This document shows positions 17,030-25,828 of a stretch of 64,000 nt of DNA, one piece after another (positions within the stretch are counted from its first letter, which is position 1; each line of letters begins with the position of its first letter). Origin of the DNA: Halobellus sp. LT62 (GTDB taxonomy: Archaea > Halobacteriota > Halobacteria > Halobacteriales > Haloferacaceae); contig NZ_JAYEZO010000001.1 of NCBI RefSeq assembly GCF_037031285.1, positions 434,001 through 498,000 on the forward strand. Direction: 5' to 3'. The position numbers and the translations under genes were made by a program. The notes under the pieces are model-generated. The model was not told the origin of the DNA. It saw only the letters and a program-made list of their open reading frames with translations, and searched no databases.

Positions 17030-18169
17030 ATGTCAGACGACCTGAAGCGCGGGCTGGAAGGCGTCCTCGTCGCCGAGTCGGAACTGAGTTATATCGACGG
17101 TGACGCCGGGAAACTGGTCTACCGCGGGTACTCCATCGAGGACCTCGCCCGCGAGGCGTCCTACGAGGAAGTCGTCTATCTCCTGTGGCACGACGAACTT
17201 CCCGACGCCGAGGAGCTCGCAGACTTCGAGTCGTGGATGGCCGAGCGGCGTGCGATCGACGACGAAGTCCTCTCTATCGTCCGGAAACTCGCCGAGGCCG
17301 ACGAGGTCCCGATGGCTGCGCTGCGGACGATCGTCTCCTCGCTGTCGGCGTACGACGCCGACGCCGACCACGAGGACGTGACCGATCTCGACGTGAATCT
17401 GCGGATGGCCTGTCGGATCACGGCGAAGATCCCGACCGCCTTGGCCGCCTTCGAGCGCGTCCGAAACGGGAAGGAACCGATCGAACCGCGCGAGGACCTC
17501 GATCACGCCGAGAACTTCCTCTATATGCTCAACGGCGAGGTGCCCGACGACGTGCTCGCGGAGACGTTCGATATGGCGCTCGTCCTCCACGCCGATCACG
17601 GCCTGAACGCCTCGACGTTCTCCGCGATGGTGACGGCCTCGACGCTCTCGGATCTGCACAGTGCCGTCACGTCCGCGGTCGGCACGCTCGCCGGGTCGCT
17701 CCACGGGGGCGCGAACGCCAACGTGATGCGGATGCTCAAAGAGGTCGACGAGAGCGGCGACGACCCCACCGAGTGGGTCGAGAACGCGTTGGCGGAGGGG
17801 CGACGAGTCCCCGGGTTCGGCCATCGAGTGTACAACGTCAAGGATCCCCGCGCGAAAATCCTCGGCGAGAAGTCGAAGGCGCTCGCGGAGGCCGCGGGCG
17901 ACACCAAGTGGTACGATTACTCCGTCGCGATCGAGGAGTACATCGCCGAGGAGAAGGGACTCGCGCCCAACGTCGACTTCTACTCGGCGTCGACGTACTA
18001 CCAGATGGGAATCCCGATAGACATCTACACGCCGATCTTCGCCGTCTCTCGCGTCGCCGGGTGGATCGCGCACGTCCTCGAACAGTACGAGGACAACCGT
18101 CTGATCCGCCCGCGGGCGCGCTACGTCGGCCCCACGGACCTGCCGTTCCCGGCGCTCGAGGACAGATAA
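17030..18169 (+). CDS. citZ: citrate synthase
   Basis: A 379-residue citrate synthase condensing oxaloacetate and acetyl-CoA. Catalytic regions are HADHGLNASTF, GSLHGGANANV (first catalytic His), GFGHRVYN (second His), and PNVDFYSASTYYQMGIP (Asp). C-terminal RPRARYVGP is family-typical. 2-Methylcitrate synthase is the main alternative, but the length and sequence match haloarchaeal CitZ. Confidence 0.97.
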   Translation: MSDDLKRGLEGVLVAESELSYIDGDAGKLVYRGYSIEDLAREASYEEVVYLLWHDELPDAEELADFESWMAERRAIDDEVLSIVRKLAEADEVPMAALRTIVSSLSAYDADADHEDVTDLDVNLRMACRITAKIPTALAAFERVRNGKEPIEPREDLDHAENFLYMLNGEVPDDVLAETFDMALVLHADHGLNASTFSAMVTASTLSDLHSAVTSAVGTLAGSLHGGANANVMRMLKEVDESGDDPTEWVENALAEGRRVPGFGHRVYNVKDPRAKILGEKSKALAEAAGDTKWYDYSVAIEEYIAEEKGLAPNVDFYSASTYYQMGIPIDIYTPIFAVSRVAGWIAHVLEQYEDNRLIRPRARYVGPTDLPFPALEDR

Positions 18170-18642
18170 CGGACGCCTTCCCCGTAGCGTCTCTTCGATC
18201 TGGTTTTTTGGCCGTCTCTCGGCGCGAGGCTCCCGAAATCTCGGAAGATCTCGCGGCCGTATCTGACCCGTCCGCGTACCGACACGCGGGCGACATCGCC
18301 GCCCTCGTTGACTCCGAGTCCGGCTTTACTCTGGGCGCTACTCCGGGCTGCTGGTCAGCGCTGCTGGTCCGCGCGACTGCGAAAGCAGACGGGCGACGGA
18401 CAACCGTCAGACAGCACCGAGTAGGGGCCTGCTGTCGCCCGATTTCACTTTCACCCCGCGTGGGGGATATTTATGTACCTCCCGGACTCATACTCAGGTG
18501 CACGTCGCACGCGTGCATTCCCCCTTTCCCCTTTACACCGCTGAGCGACGCCGTTAAGCGGATCTCGATCCGTCCACGTACGTCGCGGAAACGCGGCCAG
18601 ACACGAAGATTTAGGCCCGACGACCGGAAACTTTCGGGTGAT
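18170..18642. other. gene-free region between citZ and ilvA with an internal promoter-like element
   Basis: There are 473 bp without a credible ORF. Around 18465-18476 lies an AT box (GATATTTATG) usable in either direction, followed by a 10-bp palindrome GCACGCGTGC and a CCGCT/AGCGG hairpin, then the ilvA-proximal TATA-like GATTTAGG near 18608. It could hold a small RNA or a long ilvA leader; neither is shown. Confidence 0.5.
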
Positions 18643-19854
18643 ATGCTCTCTCTCGCCGACGTCGAGGCGGCGCGCGACCGGATCGACGACGTGGTCCGGT
18701 GGACGCCGCTGGAGTACTCGCACACGTTCTCGGAGATGACCGGGGCGGACGTCCATCTCAAGCTCGAAACGTTCCAGCGGACCGGCGCGTTCAAGATCCG
18801 CGGCGCGACCAACCGCATCGCGACCCTCGACGAGCGTGCACGCGAGGCGGGCGTCGTCACGGCGAGCGCGGGCAACCACGCGCAGGGAGTCGCACTGGCG
18901 GCCTCGCGGTCCGGCGTCGACGCGACGATCGTGATGCCCGAGCACGCACCGATCTCGAAGGTGGAGGCGACGGAGCGCTACGGCGGGCGGACGGTCCTGT
19001 ACGGTGCGGATTACGACGAAGCGCAGGCAAAAGCCCACGAGATCGAGCGCGAGGAGGGGCGGACGTACGTCCACGCCTTCGACGACGAGCAGGTGATGGC
19101 CGGACAGGGGACGATCGGCTTAGAGATCGTCGACGACTGCCCCGAGGTCGACACCGTCGTCGTCCCCGTCGGCGGCGGCGGCCTGATCGCCGGGATCGCC
19201 ACCGCGGTCAAAGCCCGGAAACCGGACGTGCGCGTCGTCGGCGTCCAAGCGGAGGGGGCGGCGTCGCTGCCCGAATCGTTCCGAACCGGGCACATCACCG
19301 AACTCGAATCGGTAAATACGATCGCCGACGGGATCGCGACTCGAAAGGTCGGCGAGCGCCCCTTTGAGATCATCCGCGAGCGCGTCGACGAGGTCGTCAC
19401 CGTCGACGACGAGCAGATCGCCGTGGCCCTGACGTATCTCCTCGAACGGTCGAAGACGCTCGTCGAGGGCGCGGGCGCGGTGCCGCTGGCGGCGCTGCTC
19501 TTCGACACGTTCGACTACGACGAGGGCGAGACGATCGTCCCGGCGTTGTGCGGCGGCAACATCGACACGAACCAGCTGACGACCGTTCTGGTCCGGGGGC
19601 TCGTCGAAACCGGGCGCTACCTGAAGATTCGGACTATCCTCAAGGATCGACCCGGCGCGCTGCAGGACCTCGTCGAGATCATCTCCGCGAAGCGGGCGAA
19701 CATCTACGCGATCCAGCACGACCGGACCTCCCGCGACGTGGCGATGAACGAGGCCGACGTCGAGATCGACATCGAGACGCGCGGCCACGACCACATCGGC
19801 GAGGTCCTCGACGCGCTCAGGGGCGCGGGCTACGAGGTCGACGTATTGGCGTAG
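18643..19854 (+). CDS. ilvA: threonine ammonia-lyase (threonine deaminase)
   Basis: A 403-residue PLP enzyme deaminating threonine to 2-oxobutanoate, the first step toward isoleucine. The PLP Lys is in RTGAFKIRGA, with TASAGNHAQG, the phosphate loop VPVGGGGL and NTIADGIA. A C-terminal ACT domain (from about residue 325, YLKIRTILKDRPGALQDLVEI, given as a region) suggests feedback control by an amino acid. A catabolic TdcB-like role is possible. The stop codon is the first unit of a 16-bp tandem repeat. Confidence 0.93.
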   Translation: MLSLADVEAARDRIDDVVRWTPLEYSHTFSEMTGADVHLKLETFQRTGAFKIRGATNRIATLDERAREAGVVTASAGNHAQGVALAASRSGVDATIVMPEHAPISKVEATERYGGRTVLYGADYDEAQAKAHEIEREEGRTYVHAFDDEQVMAGQGTIGLEIVDDCPEVDTVVVPVGGGGLIAGIATAVKARKPDVRVVGVQAEGAASLPESFRTGHITELESVNTIADGIATRKVGERPFEIIRERVDEVVTVDDEQIAVALTYLLERSKTLVEGAGAVPLAALLFDTFDYDEGETIVPALCGGNIDTNQLTTVLVRGLVETGRYLKIRTILKDRPGALQDLVEIISAKRANIYAIQHDRTSRDVAMNEADVEIDIETRGHDHIGEVLDALRGAGYEVDVLA

Positions 19855-19971
19855 CGGCGTGTTGGGTAGCGTGTTGGCTTGGCATAGCGGCGTGTCGGCG
19901 TAGCGGTGTGTCGGCGTGTCGACGTGTCGGAGTAGCGGCGTGTTGGGCGAAGCGTCGGCGTAGGCGTCGCG
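19848..19971. repeat. degenerate 16-bp tandem repeat starting at the ilvA stop
   Basis: The unit TAGCGGCGTGTCGGCG or a variant begins at 19852 (the ilvA TAG), 19867, 19885, 19901, 19917, 19933 and 19961. Spacing is mostly 15-18 bp. Copies are imperfect and have no fixed spacers, so this is a decayed simple tandem array, not a CRISPR. Confidence 0.75.
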
Positions 19972-20107
19972 TTCTCAACTCGTAGGAATCGGCGGTCGAA
20001 CCATTATCCGTCTCCGAGTAGTAGGTACACGACACCGATTCCCGACGCATCCGACGTACGTCTTCGACGCGCCCACAGCCCGCTCCGATAACCGACACCG
20101 CCAACCA

Positions 20108-21550
20108 ATGATCGACCCCGCACTCGCCAGTCGACTCCAGTTCGCGCTCACGACGATCGTCCACATCATCTTCCCGGTGATGAGTATGGGGCTCGCCCCG
20201 TTTCTCGTCTATTTCACGTGGAAAGACATCCGGACCCAGAAACCGGTGTACGAACAGCTCCGACGGTTCTGGACCAAGATATTCGCCGTCTCGTTCGTCG
20301 TCGGAACCGTGACGGGAATCGTCCTCGAATTCGAGTTCGGGACGAACTTCGCGGCCTTCTCGACGGCCGCGGGCGAACTGTTCGGCGGCCCGCTCGCCGT
20401 CGAGGGGATGATGGCGTTTATGCTCGAAGCGACGTTCCTCGGCGTCTTCGTGTTCGGTCGCGAGCGCGTCGGCGACGCGCTGTATATGATTTCTGCGGTG
20501 GCTGTCGGGCTGGGGACGTGGCTGTCGGCGGTGTGGATCCTCGTCGCCAACTCGTGGATGCAGACGCCCCGCGGGTACGAACTCGTCGTCGAGGAGGGAC
20601 AGACGGTCGTCTCGCTCGTCGACCCGATCGCGGCCTACGCGAACCCGCGGTTCCCGTGGATGTTCGTCCATATGCAGAACGCCGCCGTGCTCTCGGTGGC
20701 GCTGTTTATGGCCGGCGTGGCCGCCTATCACCTGTTCCGACACTACCACTGGGAGTACCCCGTCGAGCACCCGGAGTTCTGGGAGACGACGCTCAAGATC
20801 GCGATCGTCGTGATGCTGCTCACCGCGCCGTTTCAGGTGCTCCACGGCGACGCCTACGCGCGGCACGTCGCCGAGACCCAGCCGCAGAAGTTCGCCGCGA
20901 TGGAGGCCGTCTGGGAGACCGACAGCTACGTCCCCGAGTACATTTTCGCCGTCCCGACGGACCTCGACGATCTGTTGAACCCGCGCGCGAAGGAGATATT
21001 TGGAATCGGGATTCCCGGCGGGGCCTCGTGGCTCGTGAGCGGCGGCGATCCGACCGCGGAGATCACCGGGTTGAACGAGTTCGACACCCAAGCGCCGCCG
21101 GTCGCGATCGTCTTCTGGTCGTTCCGAATTATGGTCGCACTCGGCTTCTGGTTCGTCCTGCTGGCCTTCTGGGCGGGCTACCGCTGGCGGCGCGGACAGC
21201 TGCTCGAGGACGACCTCCTCCACAAGTCGCTGATGGCTTCGTCGCTGCTCGGAATCCTCGCCGTCGAGGTCGGCTGGATCGTCACCGAAGTCGGCAGGCA
21301 GCCGTGGGTGATTCAGGGCGTGATGAAGACCGCCGACGGGGTGTCGCCGGGGCTGACCGGGTTCGAGGCGACGCTGACGCTCGTCGGGTTCGGCGTCGTC
21401 TACCTCGGACTGCTCACCCTGTACACCTATGTCATCGCGCGGATCGTGCGGGCCGGACCGCCGGCGATCGACGACCCGTCTGTCGACGAACCGTCCGACC
21501 GGCCGGCATCGAGTGACTCGGCGACGACCGCGGGAGGGGAGGATGACTGA
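20108..21550 (+). CDS. cydA: cytochrome bd-type oxidase subunit I
   Basis: A 480-residue quinol oxidase core subunit of the plasma membrane, reducing O2 to water. The haem-ligand His near residue 18 lies in TIVHIIFPVMSMG, a second lies in PWMFVHMQNAAVL, and the conserved GRQPW appears as TEVGRQPWVIQG. About nine hydrophobic segments are visible. The short Q-loop is like cyanide-insensitive (CIO) oxidases. Its last 8 bases overlap cydB (ATGACTGA). Confidence 0.95.
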   Translation: MIDPALASRLQFALTTIVHIIFPVMSMGLAPFLVYFTWKDIRTQKPVYEQLRRFWTKIFAVSFVVGTVTGIVLEFEFGTNFAAFSTAAGELFGGPLAVEGMMAFMLEATFLGVFVFGRERVGDALYMISAVAVGLGTWLSAVWILVANSWMQTPRGYELVVEEGQTVVSLVDPIAAYANPRFPWMFVHMQNAAVLSVALFMAGVAAYHLFRHYHWEYPVEHPEFWETTLKIAIVVMLLTAPFQVLHGDAYARHVAETQPQKFAAMEAVWETDSYVPEYIFAVPTDLDDLLNPRAKEIFGIGIPGGASWLVSGGDPTAEITGLNEFDTQAPPVAIVFWSFRIMVALGFWFVLLAFWAGYRWRRGQLLEDDLLHKSLMASSLLGILAVEVGWIVTEVGRQPWVIQGVMKTADGVSPGLTGFEATLTLVGFGVVYLGLLTLYTYVIARIVRAGPPAIDDPSVDEPSDRPASSDSATTAGGEDD

Positions 21551-22610
21551 GCACCTCGCGGCGGTCGTGGGCTCGGGGGTCCCCCTCGCGGACCCGACCG
21601 TCCTGCAGGCGGGGTGGCTCGCCGACGGGCCGCTGTTCGGCCTCCCGCTCACCGACCTGTGGTTCGCGCTCGTCTTTTTCATCCTCGGGACGTTCCTCTT
21701 TCTCGACGGGTTCGACTTCGGCGTGGGCGTGCTCTTTGCGACCCGGGAATCGGCGTCCGACCGCGAGCAGCTGTTGGCAGCGATCGGTCCCTTTTGGGAC
21801 GGCAACGAGGTGTGGCTCGTCGTCTTCGGCGGCGCGCTGTTCGCGGCGTTCCCCGAGGTCTATGCGACGCTCTTCAGCCGCCACTACCTGCTGATGTTCG
21901 CTATCCTCGGTGCGCTCATCGTTCGCGGTCTCGCCCCGGAGATGTACGAGCAGCGCCACGACGACGCGTGGCAGCGCTGGTGGGGGCGCGCGTTCGTCGT
22001 CGGCAGCGTGACCGCCCCCCTCTTTCTCGGGGTCTTCGCGGCGAACTGGCTGCTGGGTGCGACGGCGCTCGTCTCGCTCCCGTCGGTCGTCGTTGGCGTC
22101 GCGCTGGTCGCGCTCTCGACGACGGGCGGTGCCGCGTTCTTGGGGCTGAAGACGCGCGGGCGAGTCCAGCGGGAGACGACCGCCCACGGGCCGCGAGCGC
22201 TGGTCGGATATCTGGCTCTCATCGTCGTCGCCGTCGGCTTCCTGCTCGCGACGCGGCCGGACCTCCGGGGGGAGCTGCTCGCGCCGACGGCGCTCGCGCT
22301 CCTCGTCGCGAGCGTCGGTCTCGGGGCGGCCTACGTGGTCGCGATGCGCCGGGAGTCCTACGTCGGGGCGCTGGCGGCGACCGCGGGGCTCACCTACGGG
22401 CTGGTCGCGCTGATCGCGTCGGTCCTGTACCCGGTCATCGACCCCGTAACGGGACTGACCGTCGCCGACGCCATCGTCTCGACGATCCCGTTGAATCTGA
22501 TGAGCGTCGGGGCCGCGCTCTTGCTCCCGCTCGTGTTCGCGTACTTCGTCGTGCTCTATTCGGCGTTCTGGGGACCGGTCGAGGAGGGCGAGGGCTATGC
22601 GAGCGAGTAG
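21543..22610 (+). CDS. cydB: cytochrome bd-type oxidase subunit II
   Basis: A 355-residue CydB with about eight membrane segments. Signature stretches are FLDGFDFGVGVL, PFWDGNEVWLVVFGGALFAAFP and FSRHYLLMF. It forms the membrane heterodimer with CydA. Start is ATG inside the last codons of cydA, indicating translational coupling. The C-terminal tail EGYASE is the first unit of a 24-bp tandem repeat that carries on past the stop. Confidence 0.95.
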   Translation: MTEHLAAVVGSGVPLADPTVLQAGWLADGPLFGLPLTDLWFALVFFILGTFLFLDGFDFGVGVLFATRESASDREQLLAAIGPFWDGNEVWLVVFGGALFAAFPEVYATLFSRHYLLMFAILGALIVRGLAPEMYEQRHDDAWQRWWGRAFVVGSVTAPLFLGVFAANWLLGATALVSLPSVVVGVALVALSTTGGAAFLGLKTRGRVQRETTAHGPRALVGYLALIVVAVGFLLATRPDLRGELLAPTALALLVASVGLGAAYVVAMRRESYVGALAATAGLTYGLVALIASVLYPVIDPVTGLTVADAIVSTIPLNLMSVGAALLLPLVFAYFVVLYSAFWGPVEEGEGYASE

Positions 22611-22656
22611 GCTGCGGGCCACACGAGCGAGTCGACTGCGGGCTATGCGAGCGGGT
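22592..22656. repeat. 24-bp-period tandem repeat across the cydB stop codon
   Basis: Three units beginning GGGCTATGCGAGCG, GGGCCACACGAGCG and GGGCTATGCGAGCG start at 22592, 22616 and 22640. The period equals eight codons. In copy 1 the frame reads GYASE-stop (GAG TAG). Copy 2 has GAG TCG at the same place and copy 3 again encodes GYAS. The stop may thus have truncated a longer repetitive tail. Confidence 0.75.
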
Positions 22657-22746
22657 GGTCCTCTCCGTCCTCATCGACCACGCCGCTACGACCGGCACCG
22701 ACCTCGGAGCGAGAGGTTTTAGCCGACAGGACGGCTCTGACCGAGC

Positions 22747-22950
22747 GTGACTCGAACCCGATCGGCGCTTCTGTGGGGGGTCGTCGGCGCGCTGGCGTTT
22801 CTCGTGCTCGTGCAGGGGTATCGACTGTTCGTCGGCTCACTTGGCATTGGGCTGCCCCGCGCGGCGGGTGTCGCGGTCGGTATCGGCGTCGCCGTCACGG
22901 GGATTTCCTACGTCGCCGAGCCTCGAATCGCGGCGAAGGGAAGGACTTAA
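22747..22950 (+). CDS. small membrane protein
   Basis: A 67-residue protein with a GTG start, hydrophobic segments at about residues 7-27 and 36-56, and a basic C-terminus (PRIAAKGRT). A TATA-like GGTTTTAGCC at about 22713-22722 lies roughly 28 bp upstream. It resembles small haloarchaeal membrane proteins without assigned function. It ends 27 bp before tRNA-Ser on the same strand. Confidence 0.6.
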   Translation: MTRTRSALLWGVVGALAFLVLVQGYRLFVGSLGIGLPRAAGVAVGIGVAVTGISYVAEPRIAAKGRT

Positions 22951-22977
22951 ACGAGTCAGTAGGTTACCTCCGTTCGA

Positions 22978-23058
22978 GCCAGGATGGCCGAGTGGTAAGG
23001 CGCACGCCTGGAAAGCGTGTTCCCTCTGGGATCCAGGGTTCAAATCCCTGTCCTGGCG
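22978..23058 (+). tRNA. tRNA-Ser (anticodon GGA)
   Basis: A full class II cloverleaf can be folded by eye. The acceptor stem is GCCAGGA/TCCTGGC with discriminator G. The D stem is GCC/GGC and the anticodon stem CACGC/GCGTG has loop CTGGAAA (anticodon GGA at 23010-23012). The variable arm CCC-TCT-GGG is as expected for Ser, and the T arm is CAGGG-TTCAAAT-CCCTG. CCA is not encoded. It decodes UCC/UCU. The 3' end is duplicated downstream. Confidence 0.96.
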
Positions 23059-23195
23059 TCGTTTTCGCGCGAGCAACACACGCGAGCACCGCGTAGCGTG
23101 TGCGAGCGGCAGCGTGAGCGCGAACGGCGATGCGACAGGGATTTGAATCAGAGAGCAGCTCCGCTGCGACCGTGGTTCAAATCCCTGTCCTGGCG
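23037..23195. repeat. att-like duplication of the tRNA-Ser 3' end
   Basis: A 22-bp sequence covering the T arm and acceptor end (GGTTCAAATCCCTG then TCCTGGCG) occurs at 23037-23058 and again, identically, at 23174-23195. A third, inverted partial copy, GACAGGGATTTGAA (23134-23147), is perfectly complementary to 23177-23190. Such tRNA 3'-end duplications are left by tyrosine-integrase elements. No integrase is nearby, so this would be a scar. Confidence 0.7.
23059..23130 (+). other. structured sequence directly downstream of tRNA-Ser
   Basis: Several complementary blocks (TTTTCGCGC with GCGCGAA; CACACGC with GCGTGTG) can fold this stretch into an imperfect long hairpin. It lies between the tRNA and the duplicated att-like site. 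It may be a tRNA trailer or part of the integration scar. Confidence 0.35.
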
Positions 23196-23315
23196 CTTCT
23201 CGAATCACCTACCTCGCGAGACGGATCGCCGTCGAGCGACCGATTGGACTCTCTTTTTTGAAGTTGATGAGCGCCACAAAGTTAATGAGTGTGGGAGACT
23301 TCGACACGGGTGACA

Positions 23316-23489
23316 ATGCCTGACACGAAAACTGGCCGGGAGCGCAAGGGCCGGAACAAACGCAACCAGCTCCAAGAGGACCTCTACGAGGAGGAGATGG
23401 AAGCGCTCGACACCGACGAGGAGCTTCCGCAGTTCGAGCCGTCACGAGAGCGACCGTTCGTCGCCGACGAATTACCCGAGGAGCTGTAA
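23316..23489 (+). CDS. small conserved charged protein
   Basis: A 57-residue protein with a basic start (MPDTKTGRERKGRNKRNQ) and a very acidic remainder ending ADELPEEL. It has no membrane segment and no known motif. The ATG at 23316 is preferred over 23289 because the basic start looks like the true N-terminus. It has the look of a haloarchaeal small hypothetical protein; function is unknown. Confidence 0.65.
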   Translation: MPDTKTGRERKGRNKRNQLQEDLYEEEMEALDTDEELPQFEPSRERPFVADELPEEL

Positions 23490-23794
23490 TCGAGGTCAGG
23501 AACTCTCATCGGAGACGAGACGAAGTTCTGCGGACGTATCGAACCCGTGCGGCTCATCTCTCGCGTCGGACAGTACCAAGAGAGCTATCCGAATCTTGTG
23601 CATTGCCGAGACTGTCGTATTTAAAGACGCGTCATCGACTCCAACCCCCGACGGTTCTATGTTACTGAGTATCATACAATACCGACGTCGAGTGGCGGAT
23701 TTCTCCCGTTTTTTGTGCTAACACGTAGTCTCCGTAGCGATCTGGAAAACAGCAAAAAGCGTAGGTTTTTTATAGAATCACAAACAATCAGTCG
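23490..23794. other. intergenic region upstream of the thermosome gene
   Basis: There are 305 bp without an ORF. It contains an AT-rich stretch around 23600-23690, a T-run CCCGTTTTTTGTG near 23707-23719, and the thermosome promoter at its end. Confidence 0.6.
23767..23777 (+). promoter_or_regulatory. thermosome core promoter (TATA box)
   Basis: TTTTTATAGAA lies about 22-28 bp before the ATG at 23795, so the transcript is probably leaderless. The same 11-mer recurs at 25785-25795 upstream of the alanine dehydrogenase-like gene. Confidence 0.65.
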
Positions 23795-25480
23795 ATGTCT
23801 ATGAGTCAGCGAATGCAGCAGGGTCAGCCGATGATCATTATGGGCGAGGACGCCCAGCGCGTCAAGGATCGCGACGCGCAAGAGTACAACATTCAGGCCG
23901 CTCGAGCAGTCTCCGAGGCCGTACGCTCGACACTCGGCCCGAAGGGGATGGACAAGATGCTCGTCGACTCGATGGGCGACGTGACCATCACGAACGACGG
24001 CGTCACGATCCTCAAGGAGATGGACATCGACAACCCGACGGCCGAGATGATCGTCGAGGTCGCCGAGACCCAAGAGGACGAGGCCGGCGACGGCACGACG
24101 ACGGCCGTCGCGACCGCGGGCGAACTCCTCAAGAACGCTCAGGACCTCCTCGAACAGGACATCCACCCGACGGCGATCATCAAGGGCTTCCACCTCGCGA
24201 GCCAAGAGGCCCGCGCGCAAGTGGACGAGATCGCCGAAAACGTCGAGCCCGACGACACGGAGCTTCTCCGGAAAGTCGCCGAGACCTCGATGACCGGCAA
24301 GAGCTCCGAGCTCAACAAGGATCTCCTCGCTGACCTCATCGTCGACACGGTCAGCGCGGTGACCGTCGAAGCCGACGACGGCTCCCACGTCGTCGACCTC
24401 GCGAACGTCAACATCGAGACGCAGACCGGTCGTTCGACCGGCGAGTCCGAACTCCTCAAGGGCGCGGTCATCGACAAGGATCCCGTCCACGACGATATGC
24501 CGACCGAGTTCGACGAGGCCGACGTTCTGCTCCTCAACGAGGCGGTCGAGATCGAAGAGGCCGACGTCGACACGCAGGTCAACATCGAGTCCCCCGATCA
24601 GCTCCAACAGTTCCTCGATCAGGAGGAGAAACAGCTCAAGCAGAAGGTCCAGCAGATCGTCGACTCCGGTGCCGACGTCGTCTTCTGTCAGAAGGGCATC
24701 GACGATATGGCCCAGCACTACCTCGCGAAGGAGGGCATCCTCGCGATCCGCCGGACGAAGAAGTCCGACATCGCTTTCCTCCGCGACGTCGTCGGCGGCA
24801 GCGTCGTCTCCGATCTCGACACGCTCGAACCGACGGACCTCGGTCGCGGCTCGGTCCGCCGCGACGGCGAGGACGAACTGTTCTACGTCGAGGGCCTCGG
24901 CGACGAGTCCCACGGCGTCACGCTGCTGCTTCGCGGCTCGACCGACCACGTCGTCGACGAGATCGAACGCGGCGTCACCGACGCGCTCGACGTCGTCTCG
25001 ACGACCGTCTCCGACGGTCGCGTCGTCGCCGGCGGCGGTGCCATCGAGGTCGAACTCGCCCGACGCCTCCGCAGCTACGCCGGCTCCGTCGGCGGTCGCG
25101 AACAGCTCGCCGTCGAGGCGTTCGCCGACGCCGTCGAACTCGTTCCCCGCGTCCTCGCGGAGAACGCCGGCCTCGACTCCATCGACACGCTCGTCAGCCT
25201 CCGCGAGGCCCACGAGAACGGTGAGGTCCGCGCGGGTCTGAACGTCTTCAGCGGAGACGTCGAGGACACCTTCGAGGCGGGCGTCGTCGAACCTGCCCAC
25301 TCCAAGGAACAGGCGCTCTCCTCGGCCACCGAGGCCGCGAACCTCGTGCTCAAGATCGACGACATCATCGCCGCCGACGAGCTGAGCACCAGCGGCGACG
25401 GCGACGAAGGCGGCGCACCCGGCGGCGCTGGCGGTATGGGTGGCATGGGCGGAATGGGCGGTATGGGCGGCGCTATGTGA
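23795..25480 (+). CDS. thsA: thermosome subunit (group II chaperonin)
   Basis: A 561-residue ATP-driven chaperonin subunit. ATP-site motifs are [23 protein letters not shown] near residue 47 (span), [16 protein letters not shown], and [13 protein letters not shown] in the C-terminal equatorial half. It ends in a GGM-rich tail (repeats of GGMGGMGG), typical of chaperonin C-termini that project into the cavity. Haloarchaea usually have two or three paralogues; only one is here. Met1 and Met3 are both possible starts; the TATA spacing suits the first. Confidence 0.96.
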   Translation: MSMSQRMQQGQPMIIMGEDAQRVKDRDAQEYNIQAARAVSEAVRSTLGPKGMDKMLVDSMGDVTITNDGVTILKEMDIDNPTAEMIVEVAETQEDEAGDGTTTAVATAGELLKNAQDLLEQDIHPTAIIKGFHLASQEARAQVDEIAENVEPDDTELLRKVAETSMTGKSSELNKDLLADLIVDTVSAVTVEADDGSHVVDLANVNIETQTGRSTGESELLKGAVIDKDPVHDDMPTEFDEADVLLLNEAVEIEEADVDTQVNIESPDQLQQFLDQEEKQLKQKVQQIVDSGADVVFCQKGIDDMAQHYLAKEGILAIRRTKKSDIAFLRDVVGGSVVSDLDTLEPTDLGRGSVRRDGEDELFYVEGLGDESHGVTLLLRGSTDHVVDEIERGVTDALDVVSTTVSDGRVVAGGGAIEVELARRLRSYAGSVGGREQLAVEAFADAVELVPRVLAENAGLDSIDTLVSLREAHENGEVRAGLNVFSGDVEDTFEAGVVEPAHSKEQALSSATEAANLVLKIDDIIAADELSTSGDGDEGGAPGGAGGMGGMGGMGGMGGAM

Positions 25481-25502
25481 AAGGAGTCGGAGAATCCTTT
25501 CT

Positions 25503-25535
25503 ATAGGCCGTCAGGCTCCGCCTGACGCAGCCTAT
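25503..25535 (+). terminator. nested hairpin after the thermosome gene
   Basis: The inner stem is GTCAGGC-TCC-GCCTGAC (25510-25526) and the outer stem is ATAGGC (25503-25508) with GCCTAT (25530-25535). It begins 22 bp after the stop codon. There is no T-tract, so it may stabilise the 3' end instead of terminating transcription. Confidence 0.5.
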
Positions 25536-25784
25536 GTTGAGTGCGGTCCCGTAGGAACTACCACACCCACACGCCAACGCACCGCTTCGTCGGCCTCCAC
25601 CGACTGCAACCGATTTTCTTTCGACGATGCAGACCGGTAGCGCCTCGCCTCGGCGTCGCGAGCGCGGTCCGTTATCGGTGAATGCGACGATTCGGTATCG
25701 CGAGCCCGATCCGCAGCACGGTTTACTTCAGCCGACAGCACCCACTAGACACGGAAAATATGAATCCGAATACCACATTTAGGA

Positions 25785-25828
25785 TTTTTATAGAAATGAT
25801 TTCGAAAATAGGATGAACTAAGTGTATA
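25785..25828 (+). promoter_or_regulatory. two TATA-like boxes of the alanine dehydrogenase-like gene
   Basis: TTTTTATAGAA at 25785-25795 is identical to the thermosome box. A second box, GTATAT, at 25823-25828 is about 22 bp before the ATG at 25847. The distal box would give a leader of roughly 30 nt and the proximal one a leaderless transcript. Confidence 0.5.

Noticed and set aside
17185-19854. 889-residue open frame spanning citZ and ilvA
   Set aside because: Its first half is an out-of-frame shadow of citZ and its middle is non-coding composition; only the ilvA part from 18643 has family motifs.
19848-19971. possible CRISPR array
   Set aside because: Units are adjacent, 15-18 bp and imperfect, with no unique spacers, leader or cas genes.
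23131-23195. possible second tRNA gene after tRNA-Ser
   Set aside because: Only the T arm and 3' acceptor are repeated; there is no D arm, anticodon arm or 5' acceptor strand.
25380-25480. GGM-rich repeat at the thermosome 3' end as an unusual stop-associated repeat
   Set aside because: Gly-Gly-Met tails are a normal feature of chaperonins, so it was not counted in the stop-codon repeat finding.
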